From Streptomyces sp. HUAS 15-9 (GTDB taxonomy: Bacteria > Actinomycetota > Actinomycetes > Streptomycetales > Streptomycetaceae), in contig NZ_CP106798.1 in NCBI RefSeq assembly GCF_025642155.1, forward strand, positions 3,782,001 through 3,846,000: a stretch of DNA of 64,000 nucleotides. The letters run 5' to 3'. Below the pieces are notes generated by a model. The model had not been told where the DNA came from, ran no database searches, and saw only the letters and a program-made list of their open reading frames with translations. Of the stretch, positions 7,901 to 17,263 are shown one piece after another. The first letter of the stretch is position 1; every line of letters starts with the position of its first letter. The translations under genes were made by a program, and so were the position numbers.

Positions 7901-9352
7901 TCATCCTTCGCCCGCGAGTCGCGTCGCCGCGGGTACCGCGGTCTCCTCCTGGGGAGCCGACACACGGGGTGCGGGCAGCTCGCCGTACGGCCCGTAGGCG
8001 CCGTAGCGGTCGCCCCTGGGGACCGGAGCCATGTTGAAGACGGTGCCGAGGACGCGGACGCCCAGGCGGTCCAGCGATTCCGCGGCGGAACGGACCTGGT
8101 CCCGGCTGGTCTTCGCGGCGCGTACGACGAGCAGCGCGCCCTCGGCGAGCGAGGCGAGGCCGGCGGTGTCGGCGACGGGCAGCAGCGGCGCGGTGTCGAC
8201 GATCACGGCGTCGTAGGTGTCCGCCAGCTCGCGCAGCACCTCCCTCATGCGCGTCGAGGCGAGCAGTTCCGTGGGGTTCGGCGGTACGGCGCCGCTGGCG
8301 AGCACCGAGAGCCGGCCGCCCACCTGCTGCATCACGTCCTCGGCGCGGGCCTGCCCGATCAGCACCGTGGTCAGACCGGCGTCCCGGACGAGGCCGAAGG
8401 TCCTGGCCACGCACGGGCGGCGCAGGTCGGCATCGACCAGGCAGGTGGAGACGCCCGCCTCGGCGAGCGAGAGCGCGAGGTTCACCGCGGTGTTGGTCTT
8501 GCCCTCGCCGGGCAGCGAACTCGTCACCACGATGATCCGCGGCGGGTCGTCGACCTGGGAGAACTGCAGGTTGGTACGCAGCTTGCGGAAGGCCTCGGCG
8601 CGGTTGGAGCGCCCGTCGGTGCTGACGAGCGGCTGCTTGGGGGCGTTCCTGTCGTACGGGATGGTGCCGAGACCCGGCAGCGCGATGAACTCGCCCAGCG
8701 CCTCGCTCGTCTTGAGCGTGGTGTCGAGGGTCTCGCGCAGGGCGACGAGTCCGGCACCGAGCACCAGCCCGCCGAGCACGCCCACGGCCAGGTTCAGCAG
8801 CGGGCGGGGCGAGACCGGATGGGTGGGGGTGACGGCCTCCTGGGTGACGCCCAGGGAGACGGGTGAGACGGGCGAGGCATGCGCAGCTCCCTTCGCCGGC
8901 TGGACGACGCGCTTGGGCGTCTCCAACTCCTCGACGACCACGCTGAACCGCTCCGCGACGGCGTTGGCGATGCGTGCCGCCCGCTTGGGCACGGTGTCCC
9001 GGACGGTGATGTCGATGAGCACGGTGTTGAGCGGGGCGACGGCGGTGATCCGGGACGCCAGTTCCTCCGGTGTGGTGCGCAGCCTCAGCTTCTTCACCAC
9101 GGGAACGGTCACCTGACGTGTCGTCACGATCGAGGCGTACGACTGCACGCGCGCCTGCGAGAAGTTCTGCCCCTGGTTCAGCTGGGCGGTGTCCTCACTG
9201 CTGGGGGTGGCGACGAAGAGCTGGGTGCGCGCCTCGTAGGCGGGGGTACTCAGGCCCGTCACGGCGAGTGCCGCGCCGATCGCGAGAACCAGACAGAGCA
9301 GGAAGGTCGGCCAGCGTCTGGCAATAGCTTTAAGGAATCCGTGGAGATCCAA
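7901..9352 (-). CDS. Wzz-domain tyrosine autokinase (polysaccharide co-polymerase)
   Basis: A 483-residue inner-membrane protein that sets polysaccharide chain length and autophosphorylates on tyrosine. Residues 1-40 hold membrane helix 1 with the Wzz motif, about 40-150 the extracytoplasmic domain, and 186-205 helix 2. The BY-kinase domain follows: Walker A SSLPGEGKT (about 278-286), Walker A' CLVDADLRRP (304-313), and Walker B near 385 (AVIVDTAPLL). The C-terminus has a short Tyr cluster RYGAYGPYGE, the likely phosphorylation site. The start is a TTG with GAGGGG upstream. It is the first gene of an operon with the phosphatase and divergent from the LAXTG protein operon. Confidence 0.92.
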   Translation of the reverse strand: MDLHGFLKAIARRWPTFLLCLVLAIGAALAVTGLSTPAYEARTQLFVATPSSEDTAQLNQGQNFSQARVQSYASIVTTRQVTVPVVKKLRLRTTPEELASRITAVAPLNTVLIDITVRDTVPKRAARIANAVAERFSVVVEELETPKRVVQPAKGAAHASPVSPVSLGVTQEAVTPTHPVSPRPLLNLAVGVLGGLVLGAGLVALRETLDTTLKTSEALGEFIALPGLGTIPYDRNAPKQPLVSTDGRSNRAEAFRKLRTNLQFSQVDDPPRIIVVTSSLPGEGKTNTAVNLALSLAEAGVSTCLVDADLRRPCVARTFGLVRDAGLTTVLIGQARAEDVMQQVGGRLSVLASGAVPPNPTELLASTRMREVLRELADTYDAVIVDTAPLLPVADTAGLASLAEGALLVVRAAKTSRDQVRSAAESLDRLGVRVLGTVFNMAPVPRGDRYGAYGPYGELPAPRVSAPQEETAVPAATRLAGEG

Positions 9353-9652
9353 GCTGCACCCCTCATAACCCCTCGCGGACCGAGGGATCTATCCGAAATG
9401 AAATGCCTTGTTCCCTATGGGCACACCGAAACATAGGGACTCGAGCACTCAAACGGGGGGAGCCGACGCGGCGACGTAGGCCAACGGTGGGCAAGCACTC
9501 CACCATCCGATGGCTTCTGCGTGCCGCCACACCAACAGCTGTCGGTATGTCCCATTTATTCCATGTATCAAGATCCTTGGTACCCGAAATCTTGATCACG
9601 ACCACGCTGCAGCCCAGTCCGGACTGAAGTCGAGACGAGGAGAGTGAAAAAG
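9353..9652. promoter_or_regulatory. Divergent promoter region with two palindromes
   Basis: This 300-bp region separates the kinase operon from the wall-protein operon and is clearly more AT-rich than its surroundings. It holds two perfect 8-bp inverted repeats: TCCCTATG/CATAGGGA at 9412-9439 and ATCAAGAT/ATCTTGAT at 9567-9596. Both could be operators. I cannot assign them to a regulator. Confidence 0.5.
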
Positions 9653-10390
9653 ATGACGACATCGCCCAGATGGCGGGTTGTCCTGGCATCGGCGGCATCG
9701 GCTGCCATGCTCATCGCGGCACCCCTGGTTGGCGCGCAGGCCGCCTACGCGCAGCCATACCCGGGGTCACCTCCGCCCCTGAATGTCAGCACCACGACGG
9801 TGAATGCCGGAGACCTGTTGAGCTTCGACACGCCCGCGGGAGTCTTCGAACCCCTCCAGGGCATCACGGTGCTGCTGGAATCGACGCCGATCGTCCTCGG
9901 TCATTTCCAGGCCGGGGCCGACGGATCGGTGGCCGGGACGGTGACCATCCCGACGTCCGCCCCCCACGGCTGGCACGTCCTCCGGCTCACCGCGGACAAC
10001 CCCGACCAGAGCATCGGCGTCACCATCTTCGTCGTGGGCGGGGTCGGCGGTACCCCGACGCCGACGCCCACTCCGACGCCCACTCCGACACACACGAAGC
10101 CCCCGAGGCCGACCAAGCCTCCGAAGCCGACCAAGCCCCCGAAGCCGACCCACAGCCCCACCCAGCACCCCGGTGGGCACGACGGCCATGACGACGGGAA
10201 CAACGGATCCCACGACCGCGAGCTGGTCACCGACCCGGTGAGCTACGAGCAGCAGGCTCAGCAGCACAACGACCAGAGCCTCGCCGAGACGGGCAACGCA
10301 AAGGCCCTGACCCTGGGCGGCACCGCCGCGGCGCTGCTCCTGGCGGGCGGTGGCACGACGCTGGCCGTACGCCGTCGCCGCAACTCATGA
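9653..10390 (+). CDS. LAXTG-type sortase-anchored wall protein
   Basis: A 245-residue exported protein. It has a signal peptide to about residue 33 (AQAAYA), a beta-rich domain (about 38-135), then a Pro/Thr and Pro/Lys repeat spacer (PTPTPT, KPPKPT), a His/Asp/Gly stretch, and the sorting signal LAETG at about 210-214 followed by a hydrophobic helix and RRRR. LAXTG is the motif of class E sortases in Streptomyces, so the protein should be covalently attached to peptidoglycan. No sortase gene is in the window. The ATG at 9653 was preferred over the GTG at 9644 because GAGGAG lies about 10 bases upstream. It is first gene of the operon running to 14807. Confidence 0.85.
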   Translation: MTTSPRWRVVLASAASAAMLIAAPLVGAQAAYAQPYPGSPPPLNVSTTTVNAGDLLSFDTPAGVFEPLQGITVLLESTPIVLGHFQAGADGSVAGTVTIPTSAPHGWHVLRLTADNPDQSIGVTIFVVGGVGGTPTPTPTPTPTPTHTKPPRPTKPPKPTKPPKPTHSPTQHPGGHDGHDDGNNGSHDRELVTDPVSYEQQAQQHNDQSLAETGNAKALTLGGTAAALLLAGGGTTLAVRRRRNS

Positions 10391-10400
10391 CGGGCAGTTC

Positions 10401-12344
10401 ATGACGGAGCGAGACATCCGTAGTGAAGTGGAACGGCGTCCCGGCCCCGGCCGGGACGCCATCCGCATGCCCGGGGCGGAAAACTCCTCCGCGGACTCCG
10501 CGGACTCCGCGGACTCCTCCGCAGACTCCTGCGCAGCCCCTTCCGCAGACTCCTCCGGCGAAACCTCACCAGGGCGCCGCCGCCTGGTCAGGACCGTATT
10601 GCTGGCCGCCGCGCTGCTCCCGCTGGCCGGTGCCGTCTGGATCGGTGTCACCGGGCTGTTCGCCCGCCGGGAGCTGCTCGCGGCCCAGCAGGACCTCGAA
10701 GCGCTGCGGCACTCGATGGCGGCCGGCTCCGCCTCCGGCACCGTGCCCGCACGGGCAGCGGAACAGGCCGTGCGCTCGGCCGCCGACCACGCAGCCCGGG
10801 CGCACCGTCTCACCACCGGACCTGCCTGGTACTCCGTTGCCGAACTGCCCTTCTTCGGGGGACCCGTGAGAACCGTGCGCGGCGCCGCCTACGCCGTGGA
10901 CCGGCTGGCCGGCGATGTGCTTCCCTCGCTGACCGGCATCCTGCCGCCCTCCACCCGGGACGGAAACGGCGGCGGCATGTCCGAGGCCCTCGCGGAGCTG
11001 CGACAGCACGGGCGGGACATCACCCGGGCCGCGGACGTCGTGGCCGAGGTGCGGACCGATGTGCACGGTCTGCCCCGGTCCACCTGGCTGCCGGCGGCCG
11101 ACCGCGCCCGTGCCGGACTGCAGCAGCAACTGGACCACCTCACCCCGGTGATGACCGACGCCTCCGTGGCCGCTCGCGTCCTGCCGCCCATGCTCGGCAC
11201 GCAAGGACAGCGGCGCTACTTCCTCGCGTTCCAGAACCTCGCCGAGTCACGCGGCACCGGGGGCCTGCCGGGCGCCTTCGCCGTACTGCGGGCCGACGAG
11301 GGCCGGCTGTCCTTCGAGCGGTTCGGCAACAACACGGAGATGGAAAAGGTAAAGCCGGACATCGACCTCGGAGCGGAGTTCGACACCCGCTACGCGGGCA
11401 GCGACCCGGCCCATACATGGCCCAACTCCAACATGAGCCCGCACTTCCCCTACGCGGCCCGCATCTGGGCGGCGGCCTGGCGCAAGCACACCGGCGAGCG
11501 CGTGGACGGGGCCATCGCCGTCGATCCGGTCACGCTGAGCCGCCTCCTGCAGGTCACCGGCCCGGCCCGGATGGCCGACGGCACCGAGCTCACCCCCGGC
11601 AACGTCGTGGACCTGACCGAGCGGACCAGCTACGCGAAGTACGACGACGTCGCCCGGCGCAAGGCGTTCTTCGTCGACGCCGCCCGTGCCGCCGCCACCC
11701 GGCTGATGGGGGCGCTCGACGACACGCACCGGATGCCCGCACTGCTCGTCGCCTTGAACGACGCCCAGCGGGACGGACGGCTGAAGGTCTGGAGCGCCCA
11801 CCCGCAGGAGCAGCGCCTCCTGGAGTCCCGCCCCTACTCGGGCGCGCTCCCCAGCGCCCCCGGCCCCTTCGCGGGAATGGTGGTGAACAACGCGGCCGGC
11901 GGCAAGCTGGACTACTACCTCGACCGCGGCCTGACCTGGGAAGCGGGCGCCTGCTCCGACGGCGGGCGGGCGGTCACCGTACGCATGACCCTGACCAACC
12001 GGGCACCGGCCTCCGGCCTGCCCGACTACGTCACCATCAGGGCGGACCACCCTCCCTACCGCACCCGGCCGGGGGACAACCGCCTGAGGGTGTCGTACTA
12101 CGCCGGGGTCGACGCCACTCTCACCGACGCCACCCTGGACGGCCACCAGGCACTGCTCGCGCCGGCCCTCGAACGCGGCCACTCCGTGTTCACGAAGGAC
12201 CTGGAGCTGCCCGCGGGCTCCAGCCACACCCTGGTGCTGCATCTGCGGGAGCCGCACGCGGACGGCCTGCCGACGCTGTTGCGGCAGTCTCTCGTACTGC
12301 CGCAGCGGACCACGATCAAGCCGGGCGGCGCCTGCCGTGTCTGA
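10401..12344 (+). CDS. DUF4012 membrane-anchored protein
   Basis: A 648-residue protein. The first 55 residues are disordered and contain a SAD repeat coded by near-identical 9-bp units (10491-10540). One membrane helix at about 60-82 follows, then a helical linker and a large extracytoplasmic DUF4012 domain (about 245-620; conserved patterns include the AFQNLAESRGTGGLPGA motif). DUF4012 proteins occur in surface polysaccharide loci, but their activity is not known. It begins 10 bases after the wall-protein gene and overlaps the cyclase gene by 8 bases, so it is in the same operon. Confidence 0.85.
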   Translation: MTERDIRSEVERRPGPGRDAIRMPGAENSSADSADSADSSADSCAAPSADSSGETSPGRRRLVRTVLLAAALLPLAGAVWIGVTGLFARRELLAAQQDLEALRHSMAAGSASGTVPARAAEQAVRSAADHAARAHRLTTGPAWYSVAELPFFGGPVRTVRGAAYAVDRLAGDVLPSLTGILPPSTRDGNGGGMSEALAELRQHGRDITRAADVVAEVRTDVHGLPRSTWLPAADRARAGLQQQLDHLTPVMTDASVAARVLPPMLGTQGQRRYFLAFQNLAESRGTGGLPGAFAVLRADEGRLSFERFGNNTEMEKVKPDIDLGAEFDTRYAGSDPAHTWPNSNMSPHFPYAARIWAAAWRKHTGERVDGAIAVDPVTLSRLLQVTGPARMADGTELTPGNVVDLTERTSYAKYDDVARRKAFFVDAARAAATRLMGALDDTHRMPALLVALNDAQRDGRLKVWSAHPQEQRLLESRPYSGALPSAPGPFAGMVVNNAAGGKLDYYLDRGLTWEAGACSDGGRAVTVRMTLTNRAPASGLPDYVTIRADHPPYRTRPGDNRLRVSYYAGVDATLTDATLDGHQALLAPALERGHSVFTKDLELPAGSSHTLVLHLREPHADGLPTLLRQSLVLPQRTTIKPGGACRV

Positions 12345-13128
12345 GCGTGTGCGCCGCACGGCGGGGGCCGTACTCGCGGCCGCACTGCTGCTCGCGGCAC
12401 GCCCGCCGGCGCACCGGGTCGAGCACCTGCGGGTCGAGCAGCTGCGGGTCAAGGTGCTCAAGACCCTTCCGCACGACCCGCAGGCGTTCACCCAGGGACT
12501 CGAGCTGGCCGACGGCACGCTCTACGAAGGCACCGGCCTGTCCGGCGGGTCCTCGGTGCGGGCGGGGCCGCCGGGCAAGGAGCCCACGGTCCGCGTGGCG
12601 CTCCCCGCGCCCTTGTTCGGTGAGGGCATCACCGTGCTCGGCCGGACCCTGTGGCAGCTGACCTGGCGCGACCGCATCGCCATCGAGCGCGACGCGAAGA
12701 CGCTCGCGGAGCTGCGCCGCGTCCCGTACCCGGACGACGGCTGGGGCGTGTGCCTCCAGCGGGACCGGAACCGGCTGGTGACCAGCGACGGCTCGGCACG
12801 GCTGACGTTCCGCGACCCCGGCACGCTCGCGAGGACGGGCGAGGTCACCGTGACCGAGGACGGCCGGCCGGTGACGGAGCTGAACGAGCTGGAGTGCGTG
12901 GGCGGAGCGGTGTACGCCAATGTGCTCTTCACCGACCGCATCGTGCGCATCGATCCCGCCACGGGAGCGGTGACGGCACGCATCGACGCCTCCGGACTGC
13001 TGCACGACGACGAACTCGTCCCGGGGTCCACGCTCAACGGCATCGCGGCGATCCCCGGCACGGATCAGTTCCTGATCACCGGGAAGTTCTGGCCCAAAAT
13101 GTTCAAGGTGGCGTTGGTTCCTGCCTGA
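12337..13128 (+). CDS. Glutaminyl-peptide cyclotransferase, bacterial/plant type
   Basis: A 263-residue protein with a short hydrophobic N-terminus (about 8-22), likely exported, and a five-bladed propeller of the glutamine cyclotransferase family: HDPQAFTQGL, GTLYEGTGLSG, WQLTWRD, LECVGGAVYANV, ELVPGSTLNGIA and the closing TGKFWPKMF are the family's blade signatures. It converts N-terminal Gln to pyroglutamate. The GTG start overlaps the DUF4012 stop by 8 bases. Which local protein it matures is unknown; extracytoplasmic products of the same operon are candidates by location only. Confidence 0.88.
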   Translation: MSERVRRTAGAVLAAALLLAARPPAHRVEHLRVEQLRVKVLKTLPHDPQAFTQGLELADGTLYEGTGLSGGSSVRAGPPGKEPTVRVALPAPLFGEGITVLGRTLWQLTWRDRIAIERDAKTLAELRRVPYPDDGWGVCLQRDRNRLVTSDGSARLTFRDPGTLARTGEVTVTEDGRPVTELNELECVGGAVYANVLFTDRIVRIDPATGAVTARIDASGLLHDDELVPGSTLNGIAAIPGTDQFLITGKFWPKMFKVALVPA

Positions 13129-13313
13129 CGGGGCATCGGTTCCGGCCTGACGAACAGGGCGTCGCGCACTTGTGCGCGGGCATCTGGCATATGCAATTGG
13201 CATGGAACTCTGCTCATCGGGTGAGAGTTGCCCGCCCCCCAGCGTCGCACCCCGCCACGCATTGCATATCCATACACACTCGAACAGTCCTTTTTGATGT
13301 ACTTGGAGGCGGA

Positions 13314-14807
13314 ATGTGGCTGTTCGAGGACACGATGCCCCACGTGCCCGGGGCAAGACCCGCGCAGACACAGGTCATCCGGGACCTGCCGCCGCCCCGG
13401 CGGCGCCCCGGCAAGGCCGCCTGGTACGCGCCCACCGCCGTCGTCGGCGACGCGGCCGGTGCGGGCCTGCCGGTATACCTGGCCTTCGCGCTGGTCGACG
13501 GGGCCAGTGCCCTGGCATACGCGACGGTGGCGGCCGCGGCCTGGCTGCTCGTGCGCGTCGTACGGAACCGCTACGCCGAACGCAGTCTCGGCGAGGGCAG
13601 CAGCACCGAGCTCGCGCTGCAGGACTGGTTGGTCCTGGTCGGCCTGCTCGCGGTGGTGCGGGCCGCGACGGGCGAGGAGTCCCCGTTCCTCGTCGCGCTC
13701 ACCGCCCTGGTGCCCTGCGCGCCGACGAGCGCCGTCGTACACCGGCTGATCCACCGTCATCTTCTCGCCCGGCGCCGCGCCGGCCTGGCCGTCCGCCGGG
13801 CCCTGGTGATCGGGGAGGCGCACGCCGTCGACGGTCTGGTGAGCCACCTCGCGCGGCGGACCGACCACGAACTCGTCGTCGTCGGGGTGTGCCCGGTCGG
13901 CGACGAGGACCCGCACGCACTGGCCCCGGTCGCCACCCGCCTCGGCAACCAGGCGCCGCAGCACGCGTCGGCCGACACCGCCCCGGTGCTGGAGGCGGCC
14001 CGGCGGCTCGATGTGGACGTGGTCGTCGTCGTACCGGGATCGCATCTGTCCGGCATGCGCCTGCGGCGGCTGTCGTGGGCCCTGCACGGCGAGGAGCGCC
14101 CGCTCGTGGTCGTACCCGGCCTGACCGAGGTCGCCGGGCGCCGGGTGGACGTCCACTCAGTGGCCGGGCTGACCATGCTGAACGTTGCCCCGCCGCTGCG
14201 GCGCGGGCCGGCGATGCTGTTCAAGGCGGTGACGGACCGGCTCGGCGCGGCACTGCTGATCGTGCTGCTCGCCCCGGTGTTCGCGGCGGTGGCCCTCGCC
14301 GTACGACTGGACTCCCCCGGCCCGGTCGTGCACCGGCAGACGCGCATCGGGCGGAACGGTAAGCCGTTCACCATGGCCAAGTTCCGCACCATGGTCGCCG
14401 ACGCGGAGCGGCTGCGGCACCAGCTGGCCGGGGGCAACGAGCAGGACGGCCGGATGTTCAAGATCCGCCGCGACCCGCGGATCACCCGCACCGGCCGGGT
14501 ACTGCGCCGCTGCTCCCTGGACGAACTGCCGCAGCTGTTCAACGTGGTGCAGGGCCGCATGTCCCTGGTCGGTCCACGGCCGCCGTTGCCCGACGAGGTC
14601 GCCGGGTACGACGAGGTGGAGCTGCGCAGGCTGGCCGTCAAGCCGGGGCTCACCGGCCTGTGGCAGGTCAGCGGCCGCTCCGACCTGTCCTGGGACGAGA
14701 CGGTCGCCCTGGACCTCCGGTACGTGGACAACTGGTCCCCGGCCGGAGACCTCGCGGTGCTCGCTCGCACGGTGCGCGTCGTCGTGGCCGGCACCGGGGC
14801 CTACTGA
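13314..14807 (+). CDS. Polyprenyl-phosphate sugar-1-phosphate transferase (exopolysaccharide initiation)
   Basis: A 497-residue membrane enzyme that starts a polysaccharide chain by transferring a sugar phosphate from a nucleotide sugar to undecaprenyl phosphate. The N-terminal half has four to five membrane helices and a CoA-binding-like domain (about 160-270). The C-terminal catalytic domain begins with a membrane helix near 305 and contains the family motifs KFRTMV, KIRRDPRITRTGRVLRR, SLDELPQLFNV, SLVGPRPPLP and KPGLTGLWQVSGR. The ATG has GGAGG 5 bases upstream. 185 bases separate it from the cyclase; that gap is AT-rich and may hold its own promoter. No other glycosyltransferases follow, so the polysaccharide locus is incomplete here. 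Confidence 0.92.
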   Translation: MWLFEDTMPHVPGARPAQTQVIRDLPPPRRRPGKAAWYAPTAVVGDAAGAGLPVYLAFALVDGASALAYATVAAAAWLLVRVVRNRYAERSLGEGSSTELALQDWLVLVGLLAVVRAATGEESPFLVALTALVPCAPTSAVVHRLIHRHLLARRRAGLAVRRALVIGEAHAVDGLVSHLARRTDHELVVVGVCPVGDEDPHALAPVATRLGNQAPQHASADTAPVLEAARRLDVDVVVVVPGSHLSGMRLRRLSWALHGEERPLVVVPGLTEVAGRRVDVHSVAGLTMLNVAPPLRRGPAMLFKAVTDRLGAALLIVLLAPVFAAVALAVRLDSPGPVVHRQTRIGRNGKPFTMAKFRTMVADAERLRHQLAGGNEQDGRMFKIRRDPRITRTGRVLRRCSLDELPQLFNVVQGRMSLVGPRPPLPDEVAGYDEVELRRLAVKPGLTGLWQVSGRSDLSWDETVALDLRYVDNWSPAGDLAVLARTVRVVVAGTGAY

Positions 14808-14824
14808 ACGACGGCGGCCTCCTG

Positions 14825-15019
14825 CTAGTCCAGGACTCCAAGCTCGGTGTCCGGGCGGCAGAACGCGCACGGCTCGATGTTCGGGTCCATGAGCGCGACG
14901 CGGGCCTCGTGGTCCCCGATCGGGTGTGGGGTGCCCTCGATCATCGTGCAGTCGTCCGTGTGGATCACGGCAGGCTCGGGTCCGCCCGGTGTGCGCTTCT
15001 GCTGGACGACGAACCGTTC
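14825..15019 (-). pseudogene. C-terminal fragment of a DUF6233-type protein
   Basis: 65 codons ending in TAG encode a peptide with the pattern of the DUF6233 C-terminus: a strand, HTDDCTMIEG, then VALMDPNIEPCAFCRPDTELG. The spaced Cys residues are the family hallmark. There is no start codon; an in-frame TAG stands directly upstream at 15020-15022, exactly where the TnpB remnant ends. It is the 3' piece of a gene interrupted by that element; the probable 5' piece is at 16206-16501. Confidence 0.65.
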
Positions 15020-16166
15020 CTAGGGACTGAGTGGGAGTGAGTCCTGTTTCCAGGACTGCTGTTGCTCAGCCGCGTGCTCCGAACGGTGTTGGGCACGCTG
15101 GTCGCCCGCGTTCGCTCCGCTGCCGGGCGGCACGCATCTGGTGCGTGGTCCGGGGCTGCGGGGGCGGGGTTCCTCACGCCTGCGGGTTTCCGGTCGGGCC
15201 TGGGCGGTCCGATGCCCCGCACGATCACTCCGGTCGTGCGGGGGCGGTGCCGTCCGTCGCCGGATCGGGTACCCGAGGGCGCGTCGCCCGATCGCGATGC
15301 AAGCTGCATCGTGCCGGGAAACCTTGCGGTTGCTGCTGGTGAGGGGCTGCTGCCAGTGCTGGGCACCCCACCGGGAGGTGTAGGCCGGGTCGACCGCGAC
15401 GATCGCCACCGCCTGCTCGGCGGCCATCGCCACCAGCCGTGCTCGTCCGCGGCAGGAACATCCGCGCCGCCCGCCACCGCTTGCGCCAGGCGTCCTGGCT
15501 CAGCCCGGCCGCGTCGAGGTGGTGGCGCAGATGCGTGAGCTGCTTCCCGCCGCGCACCACGTGCACCCGGCCCTCCGCCCGGTCCGCCTCCACCCCCGCC
15601 AGCCGGTCCCGCAGCGCGTGCAGGCGGCGGGACTTGGCATGCCACTCCGTCCGCGAACCGTACCCACGCGCCAGCCCCGCCCGCCTGTCCGCCTTCGCGC
15701 CCAACGGCCGGGACAGCCGGGCCTCGATCCGCGTGATCTGCCCCCGCAGCCAGGCCAGTTCGGCCGCCTGCCCGCGCCGGGCCAGCGCCCACTGATCGTG
15801 CGTGGCCTTGGTGATGCTGCCCGCCCACCTGGCCGAGGAGTCACCCGTCAGCTCCCGCTTGCGTACCGCCCACACGGCCGTATCGTGCTCCAGTCCCTGC
15901 CGGGACCGCACCGCCAGATCACTTGCGGCCAGCGAGCCGAGGAACACCCCTACCCGGTTCAGCACCGCCGCGTCGGTCTCCGAGACCCGCAGCCGGGCCC
16001 GGATCGCCACCCCGGCAGGGCCGGGCACCACGAACGGCGCCGCCACCTCCCGCAGCCCACCCACCCCGTCACCCCCGCCCGGCATCGCACAGTCCCTCAC
16101 CCAAACCCAACGAGCCCCACCCGTAAAGGTCACGCATTCGACGGACAAACTGCCATTCCCATCCAC
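15020..16166 (-). pseudogene. Decayed TnpB-family (IS605 OrfB-like) transposon gene
   Basis: The N-terminal part (16166 down to about 15440) is the helical first domain of the actinobacterial TnpB-like family, through a run ending KRWRAARMFL. Then the frame changes: the C-terminal part (from about 15433) reads VAIVAVDPAYTSRWGAQHW, the conserved end of the same family. The central beta domain and the RuvC motifs carrying the first two catalytic acids are missing, so there was an internal deletion plus frameshift. The product cannot be active. It sits between the two pieces of a DUF6233-type gene. Confidence 0.75.
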
Positions 16167-16205
16167 GGAAACCCGTACGCACGCCCTGCTGCCAGGCGTC
16201 GGCGC

Positions 16206-16501
16206 TCACTCATGCTCACCAAAGCGCACTCGTACACGGTCAAACGGCAGCAGCCCCCAACCCCATCGACCGCCGCCGACCCCGGTTCGGCGCGAAGGAG
16301 GGCGGTACGGCGGGATGCCGTGCGGGCGCGTTCGGCCGCGGACTCCCCGGCGCCGACCGGCCCTCGGCGCGGGCCAGCGCTTCCCGTACCACGTCGCGCT
16401 GAGACGCAGGTAGATGCCGACGGTGTCGCTATGTGCGATCTGTTCTGGAGGTACGCGAGGATCGCCCGGAGCCGCGGTGCGTCAGGTGGCAGCTCGGACA
16501 T
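16206..16501 (-). pseudogene. N-terminal fragment of a DUF6233-type gene, multiply frameshifted
   Basis: From the ATG at 16501 the frame begins MSELPPDAPRLRAILAYL, a typical DUF6233 N-terminus. Continuity of protein-like text then requires shifts to a second frame (DTVGIYLRL), a third (RDVVREALARAEGR) and again (LLPFDRVRVRFGEHE, stop at 16206). At least two or three indels have accumulated. Together with 14825-15019 it flanks the TnpB remnant. Confidence 0.55.
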
Positions 16502-16754
16502 GCCCCGCACCGTCGCCGCAAGGGGTGAAGCGGCTCACCTCCCGCTCCTTCCTCCCCCGCCGCAGGTTCCGCAGCTCCCACCACGCCTCGGCGGTCCGGC
16601 CCCGCTCCTGCCAGTACGGATGGAAGAGCACCTCGCTCGACAGCCGGTACAGGCGCCGGCGCAACTCCGTACGGCCGGGTCGCTCGGCGAGTCGGTGGTA
16701 GGTGGCGCTCCACGCCTGCTGCGCCTGGACGAGGTCGTCGGGAAACCGTCGCAT
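16482..16754 (-). CDS. Uncharacterised small actinobacterial protein
   Basis: A 90-residue soluble protein beginning MRRFPDDLVQAQQAW and rich in Arg, Trp and Tyr (RTELRRRLYRLS, HPYW, AWWELR). I have the impression of a conserved Streptomyces family but know no function. It starts 8 bases after the PadR regulator stop (an alternative TTG at 16766 would overlap it), so the two are probably one operon. Its C-terminus overlaps the start of the broken DUF6233 gene by 20 bases, and the last 20 residues look unlike the rest, so the original end may have been lost. Confidence 0.65.
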   Translation of the reverse strand: MRRFPDDLVQAQQAWSATYHRLAERPGRTELRRRLYRLSSEVLFHPYWQERGRTAEAWWELRNLRRGRKEREVSRFTPCGDGAGHVRAAT

Positions 16755-16762
16755 GACCAAAT

Positions 16763-17113
16763 TCAAGCACGTGTTTGATTTTGCACGCCATCATGAGCTA
16801 CGCCCAGGCGCCGTACCGCTTCGTCGGCGGTGGCGCGCAGGCGCTCGGCCTCGGCGGCCAGCAGGACGGAGCCGGCGTCGGTGAGGGCGTAGGTGCGGCG
16901 CATCCGGCTGTCGACGATCTCCTCGCTCTCGACGCGGACGAGCCCCTGCTTCAGCAGGCGGTCCAGGGCGCCGTACAGGGTGCCGGCCCGCATGCGGACC
17001 CGGCCCCGGGAGATCTTCTCGACCTCCTGCATCAGGGCGTAGCCGTGGCGGGGGGCGTCCGCCAGCGCGGTCAGGAGCAGGAGCGTGGGCTCCCGCAACG
17101 GTTGCTCTGCCAT
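16763..17113 (-). CDS. PadR-family transcriptional regulator
   Basis: A 116-residue DNA-binding protein with the PadR winged helix (LREPTLLLLTALADAPRHGYALMQEVEKIS, then GTLYGALDRLLKQGLVR) and a short C-terminal dimerisation helix: a short PadR-s2-like form. PadR proteins normally repress a nearby gene and their own. The 150-bp gap to the slipin gene contains an imperfect palindrome around TATACCGGCTACCGATATATA (17115-17140), the likely operator or promoter. It is divergent from the slipin gene. Confidence 0.88.
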   Translation of the reverse strand: MAEQPLREPTLLLLTALADAPRHGYALMQEVEKISRGRVRMRAGTLYGALDRLLKQGLVRVESEEIVDSRMRRTYALTDAGSVLLAAEAERLRATADEAVRRLGVAHDGVQNQTRA

Positions 17114-17263
17114 ACGTCGAGCATATACCGGCTACCGATATATACAGCCACCTGCCCGCGCGTCGGGATTCTTTACGCACTCCTGACGCGCCCCACCGCA
17201 TCCGCCGGACCCCGGCCGGTGTCATCTCCGGTGTCTCAATGTCCCGTCGGAGAATGGAGTGCC

